49,471 nt of DNA. Source: Vicinamibacterales bacterium. Lineage in GTDB: Bacteria; Acidobacteriota; Vicinamibacteria; Vicinamibacterales; JAMQPK01. The notes below the pieces were generated by a model that saw nothing but the letters and a program-made list of their open reading frames with translations, ran no database searches and was not told the DNA's origin. The translations under genes and the position numbers were made by a program. Shown here in pieces: positions 41,747 through 49,471 of the stretch (position 1 is its first letter; each line of letters starts with the position of its first letter). Location: positions 1 through 49,471 of the forward strand of contig JAMQPK010000217.1 in NCBI GenBank assembly GCA_023717525.1, written 5' to 3'.

Positions 41747-42235
41747 GTGAATCTCCAGACCAAGAGCCTGACGCTCGCCCTCCAGACGCTCGAGGAAGTT
41801 CGGGCGATGATCGCGGCGATGGATCCCTCCACAAGGAAGGAGCTGTCGGCCGATTGGCTCGCGCGCCTTGAGAAAGTGACAGCGGCGGATCCGTGGGTGC
41901 TTGGCTTCTCTCTGCGGCATCGACAAAGCGGGGTCAGCGTCGGGACCTGCGGCTTCAAAGGTCCTCCCTCGACAGACGGCGGAGTCGAGATTGCCTATGG
42001 CATCGCCCCCGAACATCAGGGCAAAGGGTACGCCACGGAAGCCGCGCAGGCGCTGGTCACCTACGCGTTCACGTTTGACGAGGTTCGCGTTGTAAGAGCT
42101 CACACGCTTCCGGGGTCTGACGCATCGAAGCGAGTCCTGGCCAAATGTGGGTTCCGTCACGTCGGCGAGGTGATCGATCCCGAGGACGGACTGGTGTGGA
42201 GATTCGAGAACGATCACATCCTCTCGATCACCTGA
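41747..42235 (+). CDS. GNAT-family N-acetyltransferase (RimJ/RimL-like)
   Basis: The protein has 162 residues. The acetyl-CoA loop is Q91-G-K-G-Y-A96 with AYGIAPEHQGKGYATEAAQ, and the substrate side ends KRVLAKCGFRHVGE, as in the Acetyltransf_3 / RimJ-RimL group. It transfers acetyl to an amine of a small molecule or protein. The start is GTG 41747. The last 22 bases overlap the 3' end of the convergent glnE. Confidence 0.85.
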   Translation: MNLQTKSLTLALQTLEEVRAMIAAMDPSTRKELSADWLARLEKVTAADPWVLGFSLRHRQSGVSVGTCGFKGPPSTDGGVEIAYGIAPEHQGKGYATEAAQALVTYAFTFDEVRVVRAHTLPGSDASKRVLAKCGFRHVGEVIDPEDGLVWRFENDHILSIT

Positions 42236-45225
42236 AGGTACAGGTCCCGGACAGCTGTCGTCGTCTTTCGGTACTTGTCGAGCAACTGCTCCCCTGCAGA
42301 CGGACGCGCAAAACCCATCCGGATCGCAATTGCCGACACCAGTTCCGGATCGCTGCTGATCCAGCTGAGGTTCGTGTCGGTTTCCATTCGCGCCATCAAC
42401 TCGAGGGAGCGAAGAAACCGGTGTGCGCCTCGCAGGAATTGCCCCTCATCCGGCGCGAGATACGGTGTCTCCGGCAGTGATGCCAGCAGGTGCCGTGTTC
42501 CGGCAATCCGGAACTCAGGACGGCGATGCCCCTCGCGGATCTGAATCAACTGCAGCATGAAATCGATGTCGGCGAGGCCGCCCTTCCCCACCTTGAAATC
42601 CATGCGCTGTCCATCCTCGTGCCCCAGTTCGCGTTCCATGCGTGCGCGGATGTCGCGCATCGTGCTCGGCATCCGGGGATCCCACGGGCCGTAGACGAAC
42701 GCGGTGACCAGCTCCTGAATGCGAGCCGCCATCTCTGGCGGCGCCGCGAGTGGCCGGCAGCGCGTCCATGCAAGCCGCTCCCATTGCTCGGCTCGCGTAT
42801 CGAGGTAGCGCTGAAACATCGACACGGGGATGGCAAGCGCGCCTTTGCGGCCTTCAGGCCGCAGCCGTGTATCGACGCGATAGACGCTGCCTTCCGCAGT
42901 CGGCCGATCGAGAAACGTCGTCATCGCGGTGACAAACGCCTGATAGCCCTCGAACGCGGGCCCGTCATCCGAATCGCCGTCGTAGAACACCACGAGATCC
43001 AGATCCGAATGCACGGTCAGCTCGATGCCGCCAAGTTTGCCGAGCGCCATCACGGCCCACGACCTCCGCTCGAGCGATTGCGGTGCATGCCACCGCGCCG
43101 CGCGCTCGACGTTCAACTCCGCAATGAGCGATAGTTTTTCCTGCAGCAGGTCGAGATCGCCGCCAGCCAGCCACTCGAAGACCACCTTGAACTCTTCGAG
43201 ATGCTTCAGCCGGCGCACCTGGTTCATCCGCGATTCCCTGTCGAGGTCTTCACGCCAATCGAGCGCAGACGCAATCTTTCGTCCAGCCGTGTCGATGTCT
43301 TCCGGCGGAAGAATCAGAGAATCGAGCAACTCCGGATAGCGGATGAGCCGCAGCGACGGCAGATCGCCTGAATCGAGCGTCATGATCGCCGCCTCGCGAA
43401 GCGCGCGATGCTCGAGCAGGCTGCGATAGAAATGAATCGGGCCGCCGGTAGCGGCTGCCAGCTGCTCGAGCCTGGTCACGACCTGGTCGGGCCTGGCGCA
43501 CTCGGCCAGCCGCGACATCAACGCCGCGAGCACGTTCGCGACGACATTCCGGGCCACAGCCGGCGCTTGAGCCAGAGCGGCGGCCTGGTTCATCGATAGC
43601 ATGGCGTCGAGCATCGCCCTGCCAGGGGAAAGGCCGCAGCTCTCGAGGTAGGCCATCGCCTCCGGCTCGGGCACATCCTTGTTGAGGATGCGAAACAACT
43701 GTCGCGCTTCGAATTCGCCGGAGTCCTTCTTGTGCTCGAAGAGGCCGAGATAGATCGCGTTGACGCGATCGCGATACGAGCCGAGCTGTTTGTCGAGATC
43801 CTCCGACGACCCGAGCCCGAGCCTCCGCGCGCTGATCTCCAACTCGTGCGCCTGGTCCGACATCCGGTGGGTCTGGTTTTCCTGGACCAGCTGCAGTCGA
43901 TGCTCGATCGAACGGAGGAAGACGTAGGCGTGGGACAACTCGTACTGCACGGACTTGGGCACCAGGTTGGCGCGGACCAGCGCTTCCAGCCCCCCTAGCG
44001 TGCTCGGCTGGCGCAGCGCCGCTATCTGGCCACCGTAGCTGAGTTGAAACACCTGCGTGAACAGCTCTACCTCGCGGATACCCCCCCGTCCCGCCTTGAC
44101 GTTGCGCTCGTCCGCCTTGCCGCCAAGCGCCTGATCGCTGCGCGCCTTGTAGCGCGACAACTCTTCGATGGCCGCGCGATCGAGATACTTGCGGTAGACA
44201 AACGGCTGCACGCGATCGATGAAGCGGCGGCCCAGCTGCAAATCACCGGCAATGGGCCGCGCCTTGATGAGGGCGAAACGCTCGAAGGTTTCTCCCCAGG
44301 AGGTGTAGTACTCGTCGTACTCCTCGAGCGAGTAGGCGATATTTCCCTTCGCGCCACCGGGCCGCAACCTGAGATCGACGCGATAGAGATAACTCTCTCC
44401 CGAGTGCTCGCCGAGGGCGGCGGTCAGCTTGCGCCCAAGCCGATGAAAAAAGTCACGCGCGGACGAGTCGTCTTCACTGTCGGCGTCGTAGACATAGATC
44501 AAGTCGATGTCGGAGCTGTAGTTCAGCTCGCGGCCTCCCAGTTTCCCCATGCCAATCACGGCAAAGGCGCCCGGCGGCGAGTCTCGTTCCTCGGCTGCGA
44601 GCAGCTGACGGGTCACAACCCCCAGGGCCGTGTCGATGGCAACGCCCGCAAGGTCCGAAATCTGGGCGGTCGCCGTCTCGACGGTTTCTCGCCGCAGGAG
44701 GTCGCGCGCGGCAATCCGAAGCGTCTCGCGCCGCTTCCAGCGTTTCAGCGTGTCCAGCGCCTCGGCGGGATCGTCGATGGTGCTCAACTGGCCTTCGATG
44801 TCGTCTTCCAGATCGCGCAGGTCTGGAGCGCTTCGCTCGAATTGCGAGATGAGCCAGTGAAAGTATTCCGGATTCCTGATCAGGATTTCGCCGAGGAACG
44901 GCGACGCGCCGAACACGTACGTCAGCACGTGCAGCGCGCGCGGATCTTCGCGAAGGTAGTCCACGAACATCGACCGCCCGGTTCGCGCCGCGAGATATCG
45001 CGAGAGGCCGACGACGGCGGCATCGGGATCGGGCGATTCGAGCAAGGCCGGCAGCAGGTCCGGCGCCAGGCGCCCAAGCGCCTCGCGGACGACCAGATCC
45101 TCGGCCATCGCCTGCAGGTGCGTATCGACGGCGACGGCGTCGCGGAACCCGAGCGACGCAAGGAATGCGCGCGCCTCGTCTTCGGTCAGGTCCGGGGAAA
45201 GGAAAAGATCGGAAGGTGTGGGCAC
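42214..45225 (-). CDS. glnE: Bifunctional glutamine synthetase adenylyltransferase/deadenylylase
   Basis: The protein has 1003 residues, a little longer than E. coli GlnE (946). Two nucleotidyltransferase domains are clear: MGKLGGRELNYSSDIDLIYV near 220-245, with YVYDAD, is the deadenylylase half, and LGKLGGIELTVHSDLDLVVF near 725-750 the adenylylase half. PII and glutamine set which activity runs on the Tyr of GlnA. It is the last gene of the block, 84 bases downstream of glnA, with a repeat-filled spacer between. The antisense frame of 902 codons over this gene is a composition shadow. Confidence 0.95.
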   Translation of the reverse strand: MPTPSDLFLSPDLTEDEARAFLASLGFRDAVAVDTHLQAMAEDLVVREALGRLAPDLLPALLESPDPDAAVVGLSRYLAARTGRSMFVDYLREDPRALHVLTYVFGASPFLGEILIRNPEYFHWLISQFERSAPDLRDLEDDIEGQLSTIDDPAEALDTLKRWKRRETLRIAARDLLRRETVETATAQISDLAGVAIDTALGVVTRQLLAAEERDSPPGAFAVIGMGKLGGRELNYSSDIDLIYVYDADSEDDSSARDFFHRLGRKLTAALGEHSGESYLYRVDLRLRPGGAKGNIAYSLEEYDEYYTSWGETFERFALIKARPIAGDLQLGRRFIDRVQPFVYRKYLDRAAIEELSRYKARSDQALGGKADERNVKAGRGGIREVELFTQVFQLSYGGQIAALRQPSTLGGLEALVRANLVPKSVQYELSHAYVFLRSIEHRLQLVQENQTHRMSDQAHELEISARRLGLGSSEDLDKQLGSYRDRVNAIYLGLFEHKKDSGEFEARQLFRILNKDVPEPEAMAYLESCGLSPGRAMLDAMLSMNQAAALAQAPAVARNVVANVLAALMSRLAECARPDQVVTRLEQLAAATGGPIHFYRSLLEHRALREAAIMTLDSGDLPSLRLIRYPELLDSLILPPEDIDTAGRKIASALDWREDLDRESRMNQVRRLKHLEEFKVVFEWLAGGDLDLLQEKLSLIAELNVERAARWHAPQSLERRSWAVMALGKLGGIELTVHSDLDLVVFYDGDSDDGPAFEGYQAFVTAMTTFLDRPTAEGSVYRVDTRLRPEGRKGALAIPVSMFQRYLDTRAEQWERLAWTRCRPLAAPPEMAARIQELVTAFVYGPWDPRMPSTMRDIRARMERELGHEDGQRMDFKVGKGGLADIDFMLQLIQIREGHRRPEFRIAGTRHLLASLPETPYLAPDEGQFLRGAHRFLRSLELMARMETDTNLSWISSDPELVSAIAIRMGFARPSAGEQLLDKYRKTTTAVRDLYLQVIERM

Positions 45226-45230
45226 GTTGG

Positions 45231-45299
45231 AAGGCTTAAGGCTCTAGGCTCTGGGCTCTCGGCCTGGCCCAAAGGCCAAAAGCCGAAAGCCCAAAGTCC
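45231..45299. repeat. Inverted pair of degenerate repeats, GGCTCT / AAAGCC family
   Basis: AAGGCTCTAGGCTCTGGGCT, then CTCGGCCT, pairs loosely with AGGCCAAAAGCCGAAAGCCC. It fills the glnA-glnE spacer; glnE ATG is 5 bases away. Confidence 0.6.
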
Positions 45300-45309
45300 T
45301 TTCCGTCGT

Positions 45310-46731
45310 TTAGATGTCGTAGTACAGCGCGAACTCCCACGGATGCGGCCGCAGACGGATCGCATCGACTTCCTTCGTCCGCTTGTAGTCGATCCAGGTG
45401 TCGATGACGTCCTGCGTGAAGACGTCGCCCTTCAGCAGGAACGCGTGATCCTTCTCGAGCGCGTTCAGCACCTCGTCCAGGCCCCCCGGGGCCTTTGGCA
45501 CCTTCGCGAGATCTTCCGGCTCGAGATCATACAGGTCCTTGTCGAGCGGGCCGATCGGCTTGATCTTGTTCTGGATGCCGTCCAGGCCGGCCATCAGCAG
45601 CGCGCTGAAGGCGAGGTAGCCATTCGCGGACGGATCCGGGAACCGCACCTCGATGCGCTTGGACTTCTCGCTCCGCGAGTAGGCGGGGATGCGAACGGCG
45701 GCGCTGCGATTGCGCTGCGAATAGATCAGGTTGATCGGCGCCTCGTAGCCGGGCACGAGCCGGCGATACGAATTGGTCGTCGGCGCGCAGAACGCGAGCA
45801 GCGCAGGCGCATGCTTCAGCACGCCGCCGATGTAGTGCAGAGCGGTCTCACTGAGGTCGGCGTACGTGCCGGCCTGGAACATCATGTTCTTCCCACCCTT
45901 CCAGATACTCTGGTGCACGTGCATGCCGGAGCCGTTGTCCTGGAAGATCGGCTTCGGCATGAAGGTGGCGGTCTTGCCGTGCCGCCGCGCGACGTTCTTG
46001 ATGATGTACTTGAACTTCATCAGCTTGTCGGCCATCGCCGTCAGCTTGTCGAACCGCATGTCGATTTCGCACTGTCCGGCTGTCGCCACTTCGTGATGAT
46101 GCACTTCGACGTGGATGCCGCATTGCTCCATCATCAGCACCATCTCGGTGCGGATGTCCTGCAGCGCGTCCATCGGCGGTACCGGGAAGTACCCTTCTTT
46201 GTAGCGAATCTTGTAGCCGAGGTTCGACTCGCCTTCCTTCTGTTGCCCCGCATTCCAGAAACCCTCCGAGCTGTCGAGGTAATAGAACGCGTGGTTGTAG
46301 GACTGGCCGAAGCGAATGTCATCGAGGATGAAGAACTCGGGCTCCGGTCCGAAATAGGCGGTGTCGGCGATGCCCGTCGATTTGAGATACGCCTCGGCCT
46401 TCTGGGCGATGTAGCGCGGGTCGCGCGAATACGCCTCGCCGGTGACCGGATCCTTGACGTTGCACAGCAGCACCAGCGTGGGCTCCGCGGTGAACGGATC
46501 CATGAACGCGGTGTCGGGGTCCGGGAAGAGCAGCATGTCGCTTTCCTGAATGGCCTGGAACCCGCGGATACTCGAGCCGTCGAACCCGAGCCCCTCGTCG
46601 AACGCGTCGGCGGAAAACTCCTTCGTCGACAAGGTAAAGTGCTGCCAGATCCCCGGGAGATCGATGAAGCGGACATCGACCATCTTCACGCCCTTGTCCT
46701 TGATCAGTTTCATTACATCTTGCGCACTCAT
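45310..46731 (-). CDS. glnA: Type I glutamine synthetase
   Basis: The protein has 473 residues, the usual GSI length (about 470). It catalyses glutamate + NH3 + ATP to glutamine as a cytosolic dodecamer. The beta-grasp start [20 protein letters not shown], the catalytic block FDGSSIRGF and later [18 protein letters not shown] are intact. The GSI-beta regulatory loop holds Y401 ([12 protein letters not shown]), the adenylylation site used by GlnE. A good ribosome site (GGGGAGG, 4 bases before ATG) is present. It lies 53 bases downstream of glnB and upstream of glnE. Confidence 0.97.
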   Translation of the reverse strand: MSAQDVMKLIKDKGVKMVDVRFIDLPGIWQHFTLSTKEFSADAFDEGLGFDGSSIRGFQAIQESDMLLFPDPDTAFMDPFTAEPTLVLLCNVKDPVTGEAYSRDPRYIAQKAEAYLKSTGIADTAYFGPEPEFFILDDIRFGQSYNHAFYYLDSSEGFWNAGQQKEGESNLGYKIRYKEGYFPVPPMDALQDIRTEMVLMMEQCGIHVEVHHHEVATAGQCEIDMRFDKLTAMADKLMKFKYIIKNVARRHGKTATFMPKPIFQDNGSGMHVHQSIWKGGKNMMFQAGTYADLSETALHYIGGVLKHAPALLAFCAPTTNSYRRLVPGYEAPINLIYSQRNRSAAVRIPAYSRSEKSKRIEVRFPDPSANGYLAFSALLMAGLDGIQNKIKPIGPLDKDLYDLEPEDLAKVPKAPGGLDEVLNALEKDHAFLLKGDVFTQDVIDTWIDYKRTKEVDAIRLRPHPWEFALYYDI

Positions 46732-46784
46732 GATGCCTCCCCTTCTAAATAAAGCGCACGCACCGCCACTGCCGCGGCGCGACG

Positions 46785-47117
46785 TTATACCACGTCTTTC
46801 TCACCGGTGCGGATGTTATATCCCTGCTCCACCGGCATGATGAACACCCGGCCGTCGCCGATCTCCCCCGTGCGGGCCGCACCGATGATGGCCTTGATCG
46901 CGTCGTCGACGGCGCCGTCCGGCACCACCACTTCGATCTCCATCTTCGGCAGCAGGCTCACCTCGTACTCGCGCCCGCGATAGACGGCGGTGTGCCCCTT
47001 CTGCCGCCCGTGGCCGCGCACCTCGGTCACCGTCATACCGGCGATGTTCAGCTTGCCGAGGGCCTCCTTGATGTTGTCCACCATGTTCGGGCGGACGATC
47101 GCCTTGATAAGTTTCAT
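46785..47117 (-). CDS. glnB: PII nitrogen regulatory protein
   Basis: The protein has 110 residues. PII trimers sense ATP/ADP and 2-oxoglutarate and carry the nitrogen signal to GlnE and kinases. The T-loop contains Y51 ([14 protein letters not shown]), the uridylylation site of GlnD, and the ends are [10 protein letters not shown] and [20 protein letters not shown]. Its ATG overlaps the glnD stop by 4 bases (ATGA). glnB or glnK cannot be told apart by sequence alone; the absence of amtB favours glnB. Confidence 0.95.
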   Translation of the reverse strand: MKLIKAIVRPNMVDNIKEALGKLNIAGMTVTEVRGHGRQKGHTAVYRGREYEVSLLPKMEIEVVVPDGAVDDAIKAIIGAARTGEIGDGRVFIMPVEQGYNIRTGEKDVV

Positions 47118-49471
47118 GCGCTCTCCTTCAGCGTGCGTTCGAGGTCCGCTTTCAGCTCCGCCTTCGCGTCTCCTGAGAGTTTTGCCCCGCCGCGGGTGAT
47201 GTGAAATACGTCGATCGCTTTCTGGCCTTCGGTCGAGATCAGCACCAGATCCACGTCGATCCCCCGCTCCGAGATGACGCGGCTGATCCGGTGCAGCAGC
47301 CCCAGTGCGTCCTCGGCGACGATCTCGAGGATCGTATAGCGCTGGGAGTGCTCGTCGTCAAAATAAACGACCGGCTCGCGGCGGGCCGGCCCGCGGCGGA
47401 ACAACACGCTCTGCATTTTGCCGCTCAGGAGGGCCGTGACGTCGCTCTGCCCCGCCATGACGTCGGTCAGGCGCCGGTCGAACTGCTCGCGCGCCTGCGA
47501 GTTACGCTCGAAGAACTTCTCGCGGTCGCTGAACTGAACGACATCGATGACCAGACCCGCCAGGCTGGTCAGCGCGTGCCCCCGAAGGATATCCATGCCG
47601 AAGTAGGAGAGCACGCCGCAGATATTCGAAAACAGAAACGGCTTGTCGCGCGAGACCACCGTCAGCTCCCACGCCTCGGCCTTCTTCTCGAGCTGGAAAT
47701 GCCCGTCGTTCGGACCGATGTTTCTCGACAGCTGCACGTGGCGCGCGATCGTCTCGGGCGGAAACAGAATCAGGTAGCGCCGCGGCAGCCCTTCGAGGAA
47801 GCTCGCCATTTCGGACTCGGAAATGTCAGCCGGCCGGCTGGCCTGAACCACGGCGACAAGCGCTTCCTTGCGATCGATGATTTCGTCGCCGTACCCGAGC
47901 GTCATCTGGTTGTACGCGTCGACATAGAGGCGCCACAACAGCTCTTCCTTCCACGGCGTCAGGGTTTCGGGGCTCACCGCTCCGACATCGGCGAGCGTCA
48001 GCAGAAAGAGCATCTTCAGATGCTCCTCCGTGTTGAACAACTCGGCGAATCGCTTCACAACCTCCGGTTCTTCCGTGTCGCGGCGAAATGCGATGCGCGA
48101 CATCTTCAGATGGCTGCGAATGAGAAAATCGACCATCTGCCGATCGTCGTCGTCGAGGTGGAGGCGCTCCATCATGCCTGCGGCCATCTCGGCGCCGACT
48201 TCTGAATGATTGCCCTCGCGCGCTTTCCCCACGTCGTGATAGAGGAGCGTCAGCACGAGCAGCTCGGGGCGCCGGAGTTCGCGCAGCACCGGAGCGAAGC
48301 GCGGATGGTTCATCAGCCGCTCGACGTTCCTCACGGTCAGCAGCGTGTGCTCGTCCACCGAATACTTGTGATAGAAGTCGCGCGTCACGCGGTTGGAGAT
48401 TTCGTTGAATTCGAGAAAGATCGCGCCAAGCAGCCCGCAGTCGCGCATCTCGCTGAGGCGCGCCGACAACCCGGGCCTGGGGCGCAGAAACTGGACAATC
48501 CGGAGGCGATCCTCATCGGTGGGATGAAACGTCTCCGGCCGGTACTGGTGAATCTCCAGCTCGCGTTCGATGAGCGCCAGCGCATCATCGGAAACCGGTA
48601 CGTTGCGTGACACGGCCGCCTCGAACGCCCCGATCCACGAGGCAGGGCGGGCGACAGCCAGGGCGGCGTCACCAAACGCGATCCCTTCGACCACCCACAT
48701 CAGGTTCTCGCCGATCAGCCGGATCGGCGTCGGCTGAGGCGGCATCGCGGCACGCCGGACGCGTCCAAGGGCGCGCGTGACGCTGCGCGCGTGCTTGAAG
48801 TAGTCGGTCATCAGCGACTCGGCGCGCCGGCGGCCGTCCGGGCCGAAATAGTGCAGCCGCTCCGCCGCCTTTTCCTGAAGCTCGTAGCTCAGCACATTCA
48901 GGTTGCGACCCGTATCGAGGTGCAGCCCCGAACGGATGCGCGTGAGAAATTCTTCGGCATCGCTCAGGCGATCGGTCGCCGCCTCGCGCGCCACACGCCG
49001 GCGGTCGCCGCCCAGCTTCAAAATCGTCCGCGTGGCCCAGATGTCGCGCAGCGCGCCGGGGCCTTCCTTCACGTCCGGCTCGAGCTGATAGAGGGTGTCG
49101 TGAAACTGATTGTGGCGTTCGTCGGTCAACATGACCAGCGCCTCGAGGATCTGCGGATGCCACTGCTCGCTGGAGGCCTGGAGCACCGCGTCGAACCGAT
49201 CCGACAACTCGCGGTCGCCGGCGAGGGGCCGCAGATCGACGAGCGCCAGAAGAAACTCCGGATTGTCGGTTTCAAGGCGATCGAAGTCCGCCAACTCCCG
49301 GACGTGATGGCCCACAGTGAACCGCAAATCCCACAACGGGTGCAGCAGCGCCTTCACGAACCGCTCTTCGGGGCGACCGATCGGCCCGCCGAAGAGCAAC
49401 AGCAGATCGATGTCCGAATGCAGGCTGAGCGCGCGACGACCGTAGCCGCCGAGCGCACAAACCGCGACGGG
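47114..49471 (-). CDS. glnD: PII uridylyltransferase/uridylyl-removing enzyme (5' end beyond window)
   Basis: At least 785 codons, open to the right edge. The visible N-terminal residues include LGGYGRRALSLHSDIDLLLL, the nucleotidyltransferase motif with SDIDLL. The HD domain is readable (LLYHDVGKAREGNHSE), and two C-terminal ACT domains sit at about the last 200 residues, for example SRDKPFLFSNICGVLSYFGM and EDALGLLHRISRVISERGID. It uridylylates PII when glutamine is low and removes UMP when it is high. A TTG at 49399 is not the start; the frame continues. The ATGA overlap with glnB couples the two. Confidence 0.95.
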   Translation of the reverse strand, partial: PVAVCALGGYGRRALSLHSDIDLLLLFGGPIGRPEERFVKALLHPLWDLRFTVGHHVRELADFDRLETDNPEFLLALVDLRPLAGDRELSDRFDAVLQASSEQWHPQILEALVMLTDERHNQFHDTLYQLEPDVKEGPGALRDIWATRTILKLGGDRRRVAREAATDRLSDAEEFLTRIRSGLHLDTGRNLNVLSYELQEKAAERLHYFGPDGRRRAESLMTDYFKHARSVTRALGRVRRAAMPPQPTPIRLIGENLMWVVEGIAFGDAALAVARPASWIGAFEAAVSRNVPVSDDALALIERELEIHQYRPETFHPTDEDRLRIVQFLRPRPGLSARLSEMRDCGLLGAIFLEFNEISNRVTRDFYHKYSVDEHTLLTVRNVERLMNHPRFAPVLRELRRPELLVLTLLYHDVGKAREGNHSEVGAEMAAGMMERLHLDDDDRQMVDFLIRSHLKMSRIAFRRDTEEPEVVKRFAELFNTEEHLKMLFLLTLADVGAVSPETLTPWKEELLWRLYVDAYNQMTLGYGDEIIDRKEALVAVVQASRPADISESEMASFLEGLPRRYLILFPPETIARHVQLSRNIGPNDGHFQLEKKAEAWELTVVSRDKPFLFSNICGVLSYFGMDILRGHALTSLAGLVIDVVQFSDREKFFERNSQAREQFDRRLTDVMAGQSDVTALLSGKMQSVLFRRGPARREPVVYFDDEHSQRYTILEIVAEDALGLLHRISRVISERGIDVDLVLISTEGQKAIDVFHITRGGAKLSGDAKAELKADLERTLKESA

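Noticed and set aside
44044-46752. 902-codon open frame on the plus strand across glnE and glnA
   Set aside because: It is the mirror of two clear genes and is made of Arg/Ala/Gly/Leu-rich low-information peptide. It reflects G+C-rich third positions, not a gene.

Overview
The window looks like a high-G+C bacterial chromosome segment. The gene set resembles Acidobacteriota, perhaps Vicinamibacteria. The hints are a DUF4159 protein, TMTC-like TPR membrane proteins, a DUF5777 beta-barrel, a soluble-type PQQ dehydrogenase and many secreted or outer-membrane proteins with Gram-negative features. That placement is inference from gene content only. No prophage, insertion sequence or CRISPR array is visible.

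Layout. 1-6.5 kb: the 5' end of moaC, the NADH sensor rex, an OPT-family transporter with a secreted Ig-like protein, a DMT exporter, plsC and carD. 6.7-10.3 kb: a haem/copper/TPR protein, then a cytochrome c lipoprotein and a DUF5777 beta-barrel behind a near-perfect sigma-54 promoter, then tRNA-Leu(CAA). 10.4-12.2 kb: an ArsR-type regulator, a palindromic site and a porin. 12.2-17.1 kb: a polytopic membrane protein, a YgjP-like metallopeptidase, DUF4159 and a TMTC-like protein. 17.2-22.4 kb: a MatC-like permease, a fused FAD/Fe-S 2-hydroxyacid dehydrogenase and a serine hydrolase. 22.5-26.8 kb: an amicyanin-like cupredoxin, an outer-membrane protein and a hybrid kinase. 27.2-34.1 kb: a PQQ dehydrogenase, a PAS kinase and a PhoB/PhoR-like pair. 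34.2-36.5 kb: a compact cassette of a zinc metallopeptidase, an ATP-grasp ligase and a 68-residue protein. 36.7-42.2 kb: a NifA/NtrC-like activator, a lower-G+C amidohydrolase, a MazF-type toxin-antitoxin pair, a PfkB kinase and a GNAT. 42.2-49.5 kb: glnD-glnB-glnA-glnE, transcribed in that order on the minus strand.

How the genes work together. The gln block is a complete glutamine-sensing cascade: uridylyltransferase, PII, glutamine synthetase and its adenylyltransferase. The sigma-54 activator about 4 kb away may or may not belong to it. The sigma-54 promoter at 8.86 kb shows that this regulon reaches an envelope electron-transfer locus. Periplasmic redox chemistry recurs (haem proteins, cupredoxin, PQQ, FAD/Fe-S), as does phosphorelay signalling (three histidine kinases between 24 and 34 kb).

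The most unusual sequence feature is a vocabulary of degenerate short tandem repeats, several of them as inverted pairs. They occupy most spacers, usually starting at or within a few bases of a stop codon, and in one place they supply the C-terminal tail of a protein. The best candidate for an undescribed system is the metallopeptidase/ATP-grasp/small-protein cassette.
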